Shown here in pieces: positions 28,022 through 36,933 of a stretch of 64,000 nt of DNA. Every line of letters begins with the position of its first letter. Position 1 is the stretch's first letter. This stretch comes from Halomonas dongshanensis (GTDB lineage: Bacteria > Pseudomonadota > Gammaproteobacteria > Pseudomonadales > Halomonadaceae): NCBI RefSeq assembly GCF_024790395.1, contig NZ_JAJISC010000002.1, positions 372,001 to 436,000 on the forward strand, given 5' to 3'. The translations under genes were made by a program, and so were the position numbers. The notes below the pieces were generated by a model. It was not told the DNA's origin, did not search any database, and saw only the letters and a program-made list of their open reading frames with translations.

Positions 28022-29158
28022 ATGCATTTGCTGATTTGCCCAGATAGCTATAAAGACGCACTTTCCGCCAAGGAGGCAGCGCAAGCGATGGCAAAGGGCG
28101 CCTTGCGCGCGTGCCCAGAAGTAAAAATAACCGAGTGCCCCCTCGCCGATGGTGGAGAAGGTAGTTTAGAGGCAATTCTGGCCGCGACAGGTGCCGAACG
28201 GCGTTATGCTTGGGTTAAGGATGCCTTGGGACGCCCCTGCCGTGCTGCTTGGGGATGGAAGAGTGAGACGCGTACGGCCTTTATCGAATTAGCCGAGGCC
28301 AGTGGCCTACAAGCGCTATCTCTTCAAGAGCGAACGGCGCTGCATAGCTCGACGTACGGTGTCGGTGAATTGATCCGCGAAGCCCTGGACGCGGAGGCTA
28401 AGCACATAGTGGTTCTGCTTGGAGGTAGCGCCACTAACGATGGTGGCGCCGGTATGTTGACGGCGCTCGGGGCGCGTTTAATGAATGCCTCCCATCAACC
28501 ATTGCTTCCAGGAGGTGCTGCACTGGGTGACCTGGAGTATCTCGATATCACGGAATTGGATTCACGTTTACCTGGCGTAAATATCTCTGCCGCAGTCGAT
28601 GTCGATAATCCATTGCTAGGAAAGCGCGGCGCAACGGCCGTATTTGGACCTCAGAAGGGCGCGAATGATGATGACGTCATCGCTCTCGATGCTGCGCTTA
28701 CTCGTTTTGCCGATAAGACTCGGCAGGTTTTGGGGATGGACTATCGTGATCTACCGGGTGTGGGCGCCGCAGGTGGAATAGGATTCGCTCTAAAAGCATT
28801 TCTTAATGCGAAGCTCATGCCTGGTGTCGAGCTAATCATCGAGTATGTGGGTATAGAGCCCCATTTGGTGACGGCAGATATGGTGATTACAGGCGAAGGA
28901 CAATTGGATGGGCAAAGCCTTTCAGGCAAGACTCCTATTGGCATAGCGCGGCTGGCGAAACGCTATAATGTCCCCGTCATTGTACTGGCTGGGCGCTTAG
29001 GTCCAGAATGGCAATCGGCACTAAAGGAAGGTGTTAGCACCGCGTTTGCGTTAGCAGATGGGCCAATGCACTTGAATGAAGCATTGGCCCGTTGTGCAGA
29101 GTTGTTGAGTGATAGAACAGAGAGTGTGTTGCGCATGAGGATGGCGTTCGACAAATAG
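28022..29158 (+). CDS. Glycerate kinase, GarK/GlxK family
   Basis: This 378-residue protein is full length for the class of glycerate kinases that make 2-phosphoglycerate (or 3-phosphoglycerate) from D-glycerate and ATP. Diagnostic segments are LLICPDSYKDALSAKEAAQA, LGGSATNDGGAGML and TGEGQLDGQSLSGKTPIG. It ends module A and suggests that part of the substrate's carbon leaves as glycerate or tartronate semialdehyde. It starts 30 bases after the DUF993 gene. Confidence 0.92.
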   Translation: MHLLICPDSYKDALSAKEAAQAMAKGALRACPEVKITECPLADGGEGSLEAILAATGAERRYAWVKDALGRPCRAAWGWKSETRTAFIELAEASGLQALSLQERTALHSSTYGVGELIREALDAEAKHIVVLLGGSATNDGGAGMLTALGARLMNASHQPLLPGGAALGDLEYLDITELDSRLPGVNISAAVDVDNPLLGKRGATAVFGPQKGANDDDVIALDAALTRFADKTRQVLGMDYRDLPGVGAAGGIGFALKAFLNAKLMPGVELIIEYVGIEPHLVTADMVITGEGQLDGQSLSGKTPIGIARLAKRYNVPVIVLAGRLGPEWQSALKEGVSTAFALADGPMHLNEALARCAELLSDRTESVLRMRMAFDK

Positions 29159-29202
29159 CATGATAAATAATTACCGTAAGTGATGCGTTGGCCGACAGTA
29201 AT

Positions 29203-29224
29203 CCGAACAGCTTTGGCTGCTCGG
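29203..29224. terminator. Imperfect hairpin between convergent genes
   Basis: CCGAACAGC (29203-29211) pairs with GCTGCTCGG (29216-29224) with one mismatch around a 4-base loop. It lies between the glycerate kinase gene and the convergent hydratase gene and could end either transcript. Confidence 0.4.
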
Positions 29225-29264
29225 AAAACGCTTTCTCATCCACTGAAAGAAAGTGATTGTCTTT

Positions 29265-30011
29265 TTATTTTTGGAAACGTTGCATGGCCTTCTGCGCTTC
29301 TGGATGCAACGCATCCTCAGCATATAAGGATTGTGCGATGACATCCCATTTCTCGGTACTATTAGCTTCAAGTGCGAAGTAGCGCTTGGCCGTAGCAACA
29401 GAATGAGCTGGGAGCGTGGCGAGCTTGGTTGCTTCCTCAAGGGCCAATTCGACCGGTGTTTGATCGATATGGCTTACCATATCGGCTAGTCCTATCCTAA
29501 AAGCTTGTTCTCCTGGGGTTGGCTCGCTTGCCAGAGTCAACCGTCTTGCGCGGTTGATGCCCACTTTGAGTGACAGTATGTGTAGTCCAAAACCGGGTAG
29601 CCAGCCCAAAGACACTTCGGGAAGATGCCAACGGGCCGTTGGAGTCGTCACCACGCTATCGCAGGAAGCAGCGAGCACGAATCCTCCGCCCATAGCAGCG
29701 CCGTTTACTGCGGCGATGACAGGCTTGGGAAAGACGAGAATTGAACGCATGAAAGCTGAGATTCGCGTATTGAGGGCCGCTACATCGTGGGGGCGCGCAC
29801 GGCCAAATTCTTTCAAATCGGCACCAGCACAGAAAGCAGTACCGGCGCCTGTTAAAACCACGGCACGTACTTCTTGGTCTTGTTCAAGGTGGGTAAAAAC
29901 ACTTATTAAATCATCTAATAGCGCACTGCCAAGAGCATTGCGGCGCTCAGGACGATTCAGTGTTACCAATGCGATATCACCACGACTTTCGATCTTTACG
30001 TAATTGGCCAT
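29265..30011 (-). CDS. Enoyl-CoA hydratase family protein, copy 2
   Basis: This 248-residue crotonase-fold protein has FCAGADLKEFG and AAMGGGFVLAASCD oxyanion-hole regions, and LPEVSLGWLPGFGLHILS. The expected second hydratase glutamate region (GxGGxxRL) reads GFGLHIL, so it may be an isomerase, a hydrolase or another crotonase member. Its ATG shares a base with the stop of the CoA-transferase gene (TAATG), so the two are translationally coupled on the minus strand. Confidence 0.88.
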   Translation of the reverse strand: MANYVKIESRGDIALVTLNRPERRNALGSALLDDLISVFTHLEQDQEVRAVVLTGAGTAFCAGADLKEFGRARPHDVAALNTRISAFMRSILVFPKPVIAAVNGAAMGGGFVLAASCDSVVTTPTARWHLPEVSLGWLPGFGLHILSLKVGINRARRLTLASEPTPGEQAFRIGLADMVSHIDQTPVELALEEATKLATLPAHSVATAKRYFALEANSTEKWDVIAQSLYAEDALHPEAQKAMQRFQK

Positions 30012-31615
30012 TACTTTGTCTCGCCCTCAATCGTCGCGAGGTCTTGCGCTAAGCTCATTGGCTGGTCGCGAAAAATACGCGCGTCCATTTTGCGTAAGTT
30101 ATCAGCAACACGAATATTAAAACCAATACGGTCCAAAACGTGCTTTTTTAAATCAACGCCATCGGCTATCTCAATGAGAATCAAGCCTTCATCGTCTAGC
30201 GTAAAAACGGCGCGCTCGGTAATATATAAAACTTCCTGTCCGCGACTACGTGCAAACTGACCGTTGAAGGTTATTTGCTCAACCTTTGGTACCCATTTTT
30301 CAATATCACCATCGCGGTCTATGCTGAGGCCGCCTTCGCTATTGGGCGCCGCTTGGAGGCCACCAGTCGTTAGCGTGCCGGAAAAAACAATTTTGCGAGC
30401 ACCTTGGCTAATATTGACGAATCCCCCAGGCCCAATGATGCGATCACCAAAGCGTGAGACGTTCACGTTGCCGTTTGCATCGACCTCAGCGAAAGAGAGG
30501 AATGCGACATCGAGACCGCCGCCATCATAGAAATCAAATTGATCTGGCTGCGGCACCAGCATGTCGTAATTAACTCCTGCACCGGCGTCTTTTCCTGGAG
30601 CAGGCATACCTCCGACGATGCCTTGTTCAGAGGTCATCGTGACTTGTTTGTAGACATCCTCCTCGGCTGCGATAACAGTAATACCATTTGAAACACCAAA
30701 GCCAATGTTGACGGTTGCCCCATTGCGTAACTCCATCGCGCCGCGGCGGGCGATGACCTTTCTTAAATCCATCTTGAGCGGTTTGGTTGAGCCACTTGGA
30801 ACTCTCAGCTTACCTGCATATGCGGCGCTAAACTGGGTCTCATAAGTTTGTTTTTGATCTGGATCGATAACCACATAGTCAACCAGAAAGCCGGGTACAC
30901 GTACTTCGCGTTGGGGCAGGCTATGGGCGGCGGCAGTACGCTGAACCTGTGCAATCACGATACCGCCGTTACGCTTGGCCGCAGCAGCCACGGAGTAGTT
31001 CTCGCCGATATAGGCCTCGTCTTCAAGGGTAAGATTGCCGTGCTCATCTGCGACCGAGGCGCGAATGATCGCGACGTCGATAGGCGTCGTTTTATAAAGC
31101 AGGTACTCCTCGCCCTTGATATCCACGAGTTCCACCAAATCTTCCGTGCTCGAAGGGCTTTGTCGGCACCCTTGCTGGCGCGGATCGGCGAAGGTATGCA
31201 GCCCGACCTTGGTGAGTACCCCAGGGCGCCCCGCCGCGGCTTCGCGCGTCAACTGAGCAAGAGCGCCTTGCGGCAAGGTATAGGCTTCGATCTTGTCTTG
31301 CATGGCAAGCGTCGAGAGTGAAGGGGTGTTGTTCAATCCACTGGCGACGATGCGTTTGAGCAGCGTCGGATCGTCGAAAAGGTTCAAGCCTGCCTTGTCC
31401 CAGTCGCCAATCGATACGGTCGCTGTGACCATTAGACTTTTGGGAGAGCCGCTGGCGTCGAAGCGCTCACGAATGGCGCGCAGCATCCGCTCGGGTACGC
31501 CATGGCCACCCCCTGACCCGCCAATGTAAAGACGGGCATTATCCTGGATCAATTCAGCGGCAGCAGCCGGTTCGATTATTTTGTTGACGGCAGTGGCGGA
31601 CTGGACGGATGTCAT
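30011..31615 (-). CDS. Family I CoA-transferase, copy 2
   Basis: This 534-residue fused CoA-transferase has the catalytic glutamate at Glu330 (TSEQGIVGG) and a glycine-rich N-terminal loop (YIGGSGGGHGVPE). It is homologous to copies at 19084 and 36934. It is coupled to an enoyl-CoA hydratase and follows the LacI regulator gene on the same strand, suggesting one regulated unit. The substrate acid is unknown. Confidence 0.9.
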   Translation of the reverse strand: MTSVQSATAVNKIIEPAAAAELIQDNARLYIGGSGGGHGVPERMLRAIRERFDASGSPKSLMVTATVSIGDWDKAGLNLFDDPTLLKRIVASGLNNTPSLSTLAMQDKIEAYTLPQGALAQLTREAAAGRPGVLTKVGLHTFADPRQQGCRQSPSSTEDLVELVDIKGEEYLLYKTTPIDVAIIRASVADEHGNLTLEDEAYIGENYSVAAAAKRNGGIVIAQVQRTAAAHSLPQREVRVPGFLVDYVVIDPDQKQTYETQFSAAYAGKLRVPSGSTKPLKMDLRKVIARRGAMELRNGATVNIGFGVSNGITVIAAEEDVYKQVTMTSEQGIVGGMPAPGKDAGAGVNYDMLVPQPDQFDFYDGGGLDVAFLSFAEVDANGNVNVSRFGDRIIGPGGFVNISQGARKIVFSGTLTTGGLQAAPNSEGGLSIDRDGDIEKWVPKVEQITFNGQFARSRGQEVLYITERAVFTLDDEGLILIEIADGVDLKKHVLDRIGFNIRVADNLRKMDARIFRDQPMSLAQDLATIEGETK

Positions 31616-31714
31616 CTTGCTTCCTCGTTGTGTTGGATGGATTGCATTGGGCTAAACAGCGCCAAGGGGCGCCATCATTGATGGCGTCATATCGAGTCGC
31701 TATCCACCTGCGCG

Positions 31715-32851
31715 CTAGGCGCGTGACTGTGGTTGGTAGCGTCGCGCAATATCGCGCATCTGGGTTATCTGAACGGGAGTGGCGGGCGGTGCCGTCGTGC
31801 CTCGAATCCGCAAATCCCGAGGAACGAGCACTCGTTCGATATCGGCGTCTCTTTCGTTCATACGGCGCATTAGCAAACGCACGGCCTCTTGCCCAATGTT
31901 GGTGCAGGGAACGCGTAGGGTCGTCAGGGCCGGATGCCATAAGCGTGCCTCGGTGACATCGTCATAGCCTGTGACGGAAAAGTCCTGGGCGACTTTCAGA
32001 CCCAGGTTTTGTAACGCCAGGATGGCACCAAAGGCTGCCACGTCGTTGAAACAAACGGCTGCCGTCGGCGGATTCTCCAGGCGCAGCAAGTCGATGACCG
32101 CATCGTGCGCATCCACACGTGTGGCGGGGCAGCGAACGATCAGCTCGGGATGAACGGTCAGCCCTGCGCGCATGAGCGTCTCTTGATACCCCTGCATCCG
32201 CTCGACCCCGGAAGAGAAGGTTTCGTTCGCGCCTACGAAGGCGATACGGCGATGACCAAGCTCTATCAAGTGCTGGGTGAGCTGGCTGATCCCTAAGCGG
32301 TTATTACCGCCGATATAATCAAGTGCCACATCCTCGACATAGCGCGAAAAAAGCACGCAAGGTAAATGCCAGTTGCGAAGGTTGCGTAGCCACGCAGGAT
32401 CCGTTCCCGCGGCTGGTGACATGATCAGCCCGGCGACGTTGTACTCTCGGATCGTATTGACGAACTCTTCTTGTACCTTGGGCGAGTCCTGGGTGTTGCC
32501 CAGTACCACGACGCGCCCTTGATCGGTCAAACTTTGTTGGATTTGCGCCACGATTTCAGAAAAATAGGGGTTGGTAATATCGTGAACGGCGAGACCGATG
32601 ATATGGGTATTGGACGTGCGCAGATTGGCCGCCGCACGGTTGTAAACGTAGCCCAGCCGCTCGGCATGCCCCAATACGAGATCGTGTGTTCGCTTTGGAA
32701 TGGTGGGGCTTTCGCGCATCACGAGTGAAACCGTGGCGCGCGAAACGCCAGCCGCTTCGGCGATATCGCTCAATGTGACGCGCCGTGCGGATCCTGAGCG
32801 ACCGCTCTTTTGGGTGTTGTCGTTGCCACGTTCGCCAGCTTGTTTTTTCAT
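31715..32851 (-). CDS. LacI-family regulator of module B
   Basis: This 378-residue protein has an N-terminal extension of about 25 polar residues. The LacI helix-turn-helix VTLSDIAEAAGVSRATVSLV follows, then a periplasmic-binding-like effector domain. I start at ATG 32851, four bases after GAGGAG, rather than the ATG at 32881. It lies between SDR and CoA-transferase genes on the minus strand and probably represses module B. The palindrome at 33855-33875 in the divergent promoter is a candidate operator. The effector is likely a module B intermediate. Confidence 0.9.
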   Translation of the reverse strand: MKKQAGERGNDNTQKSGRSGSARRVTLSDIAEAAGVSRATVSLVMRESPTIPKRTHDLVLGHAERLGYVYNRAAANLRTSNTHIIGLAVHDITNPYFSEIVAQIQQSLTDQGRVVVLGNTQDSPKVQEEFVNTIREYNVAGLIMSPAAGTDPAWLRNLRNWHLPCVLFSRYVEDVALDYIGGNNRLGISQLTQHLIELGHRRIAFVGANETFSSGVERMQGYQETLMRAGLTVHPELIVRCPATRVDAHDAVIDLLRLENPPTAAVCFNDVAAFGAILALQNLGLKVAQDFSVTGYDDVTEARLWHPALTTLRVPCTNIGQEAVRLLMRRMNERDADIERVLVPRDLRIRGTTAPPATPVQITQMRDIARRYQPQSRA

Positions 32852-33000
32852 TTTGCTCCTCTCGACATGTGCTGCTTGCATTTGGCTATGGCCTGCATCG
32901 CGTAGGGGAATAAATCTGGCTATTCAACCCAACGTTGTCATCCTACATGCAGCAGCATGCCGAACCGTAGCTGCGAACAACGCTGAAAATCGGTGACGCG

Positions 33001-33768
33001 CTATAGCTCGGGCAGGTGAAGGCCGCCATCGACATGCACGACTTCCCCGGTAGAAAACCCCAACTTTCCTTCTGCTAGTGCCGCAACGGTATTTCCCACA
33101 TCGAAAGGCGTCCCCCAGCGGTTGATGGGAGTGAAACCGGCCGCGAAGCGAGCCTCGTAGCTCTCGCGAGCCACAGACGTCATCATCGACTCAATGACGC
33201 CTGGACGTACTTCGTAGGTGTTGATGCCGTGCGGCGCGAGTCGCAACGCATACAGCTGCGACATCATCGCAAGGCCTGTTTTGGAAATGCAGTACTCCCC
33301 GCGGTTCGTCGAAGCCATCGCAGCGTTGGCAGAGGAAACCGTCACGATCGAGCGGAAAGCTTCGGATGAAACCTGCACCATTTTCCGGGCGACGGCCTGG
33401 GTCAAAAAGAAGGTGCCACGCAAATTGATGGCGATCAGCCGATCAAAGCTCTCGGATGAGATCTCGAGTAAATCCCCCCGGGTTTTCACCGAGACCCCCG
33501 CGTTATTGACGAGGCACTCAAGCCCACCCAACGCTTCCCATGCCGTCTCTACGAGATGCTCATGCTCCTCGACATGGGAAATATCACCCAGCACGACGGC
33601 GCATTGGCGACCGTAGTGACGAACTTCTTGCTGAGCGGCCTGAAGGTCATCCGAATCAGCAAGGTCATTCAAGACGACATCGAAACCTTGCTTTGCCAGG
33701 TTCGTCGCAATGCCTCGGCCTATTCCCCTGGCTGCGCCAGTCACCAATGCGCGTTTTTCATGTTTCAT
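33001..33768 (-). CDS. SDR-family dehydrogenase, 3-ketoacyl reductase-like, module B
   Basis: This 255-residue SDR has TGAARGIGRG, VNNAGV, SSANA and YCISKTG catalytic segments and ends with GEVVHVDGGLHLPEL. It resembles 3-oxoacyl reductases but, given its surroundings, probably oxidises or reduces a hydroxy-acid or hydroxyacyl-CoA of the pathway. It heads the minus-strand arm of module B, divergent from the TRAP genes across 323 bases of AT-rich promoter DNA. Confidence 0.9.
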   Translation of the reverse strand: MKHEKRALVTGAARGIGRGIATNLAKQGFDVVLNDLADSDDLQAAQQEVRHYGRQCAVVLGDISHVEEHEHLVETAWEALGGLECLVNNAGVSVKTRGDLLEISSESFDRLIAINLRGTFFLTQAVARKMVQVSSEAFRSIVTVSSANAAMASTNRGEYCISKTGLAMMSQLYALRLAPHGINTYEVRPGVIESMMTSVARESYEARFAAGFTPINRWGTPFDVGNTVAALAEGKLGFSTGEVVHVDGGLHLPEL

Positions 33769-34091
33769 GATCGAGCTCCTTTATTCAGTGCTTTTACAGG
33801 GTGCTTATACTTTTGTTCATTGATCTTTAGTCTTGGTTTTGTTGTTGGTCTTTAGTTTAAAACGTGGTTTTAAACTTTAGTATGAGTCTTGCATGATTAA
33901 TGCATTGATTGTGGCCTTTTAAAATCCATGTTTTTTAGTAAGATGTTGTTTATTAAGTGATTTGTTTGATAAGTCCAACATTTTAAAAACGCGCTAGACG
34001 GCTGAATGGCCTTTGTGTATCGTTATACTAGATCGAGATAGTAAATACAACGCCACGCGACTTCGATAATCGATCCAAGAGGGTAAAGACC
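33769..34091. promoter_or_regulatory. Divergent promoter region of module B
   Basis: This 323-base AT-rich gap separates the minus-strand SDR arm from the plus-strand TRAP arm. A perfect inverted repeat lies at 33855-33875, and CTTTAGT repeats stand at 25-base spacing around it. GAGGG shortly before 34092 supports the TTG start of dctP. There is no open frame worth calling. Confidence 0.6.
33824..33881. repeat. Three phased CTTTAGT repeats with an overlapping 9+9 inverted repeat
   Basis: CTTTAGT occurs three times with starts 25 bases apart (TCTTTAGT at 33824 and 33849, ACTTTAGT at 33874). Between the second and third, GTTTAAAAC (33855-33863) and GTTTTAAAC (33867-33875) form a perfect inverted repeat around GTG. 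This is a good candidate operator for the LacI or another regulator of the divergent arms. Confidence 0.6.
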
Positions 34092-35075
34092 TTGAAGTAT
34101 AAAAAACATCACACACTTATCGCCGCCACTTGCTTCCTTGCGACTTCCTTCATGGCAACCAATGCCATGGGGCTGGAGTTGACTGCCGCCCATGTCAATC
34201 CTTCCGGAGAGCCATCCAATGTGGCCTTTGCCGAGTTGGCCAGACGCCTGGAGAATTCCGAGACGGGTTTGTCCATGACCGTGTTTCCACAGGGGCAAGT
34301 GGGGGGCGAAAAGGATGCCATCGAACAGGTTCAGTTCGGGGCGCTCACGATGACGACCGTGGCAACGTCGAGCTTGTCCTCCTTCGTGCCAGCGGTTGGG
34401 GTCTTCGACATTCCATTTTTGTTCCGCGATAGCGATACCCACCCTTGGCATGTCGTGGATGGCCCTATTGGCGAGGAGATCGCCCAGGCGGTCGAGGCGA
34501 GTTCCGATCTCGAAGTGTTGGGGTATTGGTCTGCCGGTATGCGCCATATCTTTACGCGCGACGTCGATGTCGAAACGCCTGCGGATCTACTCGATTTGAA
34601 AACGCGGGTGATCGGTAGTCCGGTCTATATCGATACGTTCAATGCATTAGGCAGTAAGGCGACGCCCATGCCCTATGGGGAGCTCTACACGGCGTTGGCC
34701 ACCGGCGCCATCGATGCTGCCGAAAACGATATTTCGGGCTACCGCAATATGCGCTTTTATGAGCAGGCGCCGCATTTGTCGCTTACCGGGCACTTCTTTC
34801 TCTATAAGTTGGTAATCGCCAATCGCTCCGCTATGGAGGAGCTGTCGCCGGAACAGCGAGCCGAGTTCGATGACATATTCGCTGAAGTAACCGAAATGCA
34901 GCGGCGCCTCTTTCAGGAAAATCGCGAACAGGATTTGGCATTTCTGCGTGAGCAGGGCGTCACGATAACAGAGCCTGATGTCGACGCTTTCATTGACGCC
35001 ACGAGTGGTGTGGCTGAGCGCTACGCTCAAGAGTTTGGCGTGGATCTCGTCGAACGCATTCGTAATACCCAATAA
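34092..35075 (+). CDS. TRAP substrate-binding protein (DctP type), module B
   Basis: This 327-residue protein starts with a TTG preceded by GAGGG and has a signal peptide cleaved near ATNAMG-LELTAAH. The solute-binding domain includes the conserved arginine region KTRVIGSPVYIDT and MPYGELYTALATGAIDAAEN. Unlike module A's receptor it has no lipobox. It binds an organic acid in the periplasm and hands it to the following permease pair. The ligand is unknown. Confidence 0.92.
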   Translation: MKYKKHHTLIAATCFLATSFMATNAMGLELTAAHVNPSGEPSNVAFAELARRLENSETGLSMTVFPQGQVGGEKDAIEQVQFGALTMTTVATSSLSSFVPAVGVFDIPFLFRDSDTHPWHVVDGPIGEEIAQAVEASSDLEVLGYWSAGMRHIFTRDVDVETPADLLDLKTRVIGSPVYIDTFNALGSKATPMPYGELYTALATGAIDAAENDISGYRNMRFYEQAPHLSLTGHFFLYKLVIANRSAMEELSPEQRAEFDDIFAEVTEMQRRLFQENREQDLAFLREQGVTITEPDVDAFIDATSGVAERYAQEFGVDLVERIRNTQ

Positions 35076-35141
35076 TCGACGACATTCATGGGCCATCCAT
35101 TAGCGGATGGCCCTTACCACCTCAGCCAAAAGGGCGACTCC

Positions 35142-35654
35142 ATGTTCTCGAACCTGATGCGTATCGAGCGTTGGCTCGAGCGTTTAGAAGAGGCCATCAT
35201 CTTTACGGCATTAGTGACGATGACACTTACGCTTTTCAGCCAAGTGTTCTCGCGTTTTGTCTTGTCGACGCCGCTGGATTTTACCGAAGAAGTCACGCGG
35301 ATTTGTATGATCTGGCTCGTGTTTATCGGTAGCGCCCGAGCACTCAAGAAATGCGAGCATTTTCTAGTCGACTTCTTGGTCAAGTCGCTGCCGTCAAAAA
35401 TGGCCTCGTTAATGGGCCATGTAGGCGATGCCGTCACGATAGTGCTGATCATTGCCCTGGTATGGGTCGGCTACGGCTTCGTGCTCAAAGGGGCTGGCCA
35501 AACCATGCCGGCGCTTGGCGTATCGGTCGCCGTGCAAACAGTGGCCATGCCGCTTGGCTTCGCCTTCATGCTTTTCCATTGCGTCTGTTCACTTTTGCGC
35601 CGCCAGCACATCAACGTCAACGATGGGGCGCCTGCGCCCTCTAGCGAGGTGTGA
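35142..35654 (+). CDS. TRAP small permease (DctQ type), module B
   Basis: This 170-residue protein has four predicted membrane helices and the family pattern DFTEEVTRICMIWLVFIG. The frame is open from 35088, but the ATG at 35142 follows AAAGGGCGA and gives the normal length. One base separates its stop from the dctM start. Confidence 0.9.
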   Translation: MFSNLMRIERWLERLEEAIIFTALVTMTLTLFSQVFSRFVLSTPLDFTEEVTRICMIWLVFIGSARALKKCEHFLVDFLVKSLPSKMASLMGHVGDAVTIVLIIALVWVGYGFVLKGAGQTMPALGVSVAVQTVAMPLGFAFMLFHCVCSLLRRQHINVNDGAPAPSSEV

Positions 35655-35655
35655 C

Positions 35656-36930
35656 ATGCTGCCCTGGATACTTCTTGCCGTTTTTGTCTTGATCGCCATA
35701 CGGGCGCCCATCTTCGTTGCGCTCGGGGCGCCAGCCATGGCGTATTTGGCGCTAAAGGGCGTACCGCTCGCGTTGGCGCCGCAGCGCATGATTGGAACGA
35801 TCAATGACAGCATTCTCGCCGCCATTCCGATGTTTCTTTTGGCGGGGCGGCTGATGAACTTTTGTGGTGCCACCGAACGTATTTTCAATTTTGCCGAAGC
35901 GCTGATTGGCTATATCCGCGGTGGTTTGGGGTATGTCGCCGTACTCGCGAGCATGATCTTTTCGGCGATGTCGGGGTCTGCAGCGGCCGATGCCGTCGGT
36001 GTCGGTACGATCACGGTAAAGGCCATGCGGGAGCGCGGTTACGATCCGGCCTATGCCGCAGGCGTGACATTGAGCTCATCGCCTCTGGCCCCCATCATTC
36101 CGCCCTCGATCATCATGATCATCTTTGGCGCAACGGCGAACATCTCGATTGGCCGTCTCTTCATCGGCGGCATCATGCCCGGTTTGATGATCTTCGCGCT
36201 CTTGATGCTGACCGTGATGATCGTCAGTTGGAAACGCAAGTACCCTAAAGGCGATGCGTTCTCCATGAAGCGTCTTGTCAGGACCTTTTGGCGTGCTTCT
36301 GCCGTGCTCGTTACGCCGGTGTTGATTATAGGCGGTATCTTTAGCGGAACGTTCACGCCCACCGAGGCCGGCGTTATTGCGGTGGTCTACGTCATCATTC
36401 TCGGCATGTTTTACCGCTCTCTCTCCTTTGCTAACTTCTATCGCGAAGTCGTTGGGGCCGGCACCGCCGTGGGGGCATTGCTGTTAGTCGTAAGTGTCTC
36501 GGGATTGGATGGCTGGGTTTTCGCACGTGAGCAACTGCCCATGACGCTGGCCAACCACGTGATGTCGTTGACCACTGATCCTACGGCCATCCTGGTCTTG
36601 ATTTTGCTGGTGGTGTTGGTGCTTGGCATGTTCATGGATGCGACGCCGATCATTCTCATGGTCGTACCCGCCATCATGCCGTTGGTTAGTAATACGACGA
36701 TCGACCCCATTCATTTGGGCGTTCTGTTCTGCATCACCTGTGTCATCGGGTTGATAACACCGCCTGTCGGGGTGGCGCTCTATGGGGTGGCGATGGTGTC
36801 CAGGCTTCCCGTGGAACGCGTATTTCTCGCCAGTATGCCGTTTTTCGCCGCGCTATTCGGCTCCCTCGTCCTGCTGATTTTCTTCCCTCAGATTGCGACC
36901 TTTCTCCCTAATCTCATCCTAGGAGAATGA
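35656..36930 (+). CDS. TRAP large permease (DctM type), module B
   Basis: This 424-residue polytopic protein matches DctM (FSAMSGSAAADAVGVGTI, PIIPPSIIMIIFGATANIS and ITPPVGVALYGVAMV). The frame continues upstream to 35452 inside dctQ, but the ATG at 35656 directly after the dctQ stop, with GAGG upstream, is the expected start. The CoA-transferase gene begins 3 bases after its stop. Confidence 0.93.
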   Translation: MLPWILLAVFVLIAIRAPIFVALGAPAMAYLALKGVPLALAPQRMIGTINDSILAAIPMFLLAGRLMNFCGATERIFNFAEALIGYIRGGLGYVAVLASMIFSAMSGSAAADAVGVGTITVKAMRERGYDPAYAAGVTLSSSPLAPIIPPSIIMIIFGATANISIGRLFIGGIMPGLMIFALLMLTVMIVSWKRKYPKGDAFSMKRLVRTFWRASAVLVTPVLIIGGIFSGTFTPTEAGVIAVVYVIILGMFYRSLSFANFYREVVGAGTAVGALLLVVSVSGLDGWVFAREQLPMTLANHVMSLTTDPTAILVLILLVVLVLGMFMDATPIILMVVPAIMPLVSNTTIDPIHLGVLFCITCVIGLITPPVGVALYGVAMVSRLPVERVFLASMPFFAALFGSLVLLIFFPQIATFLPNLILGE

Positions 36931-36933
36931 CGT

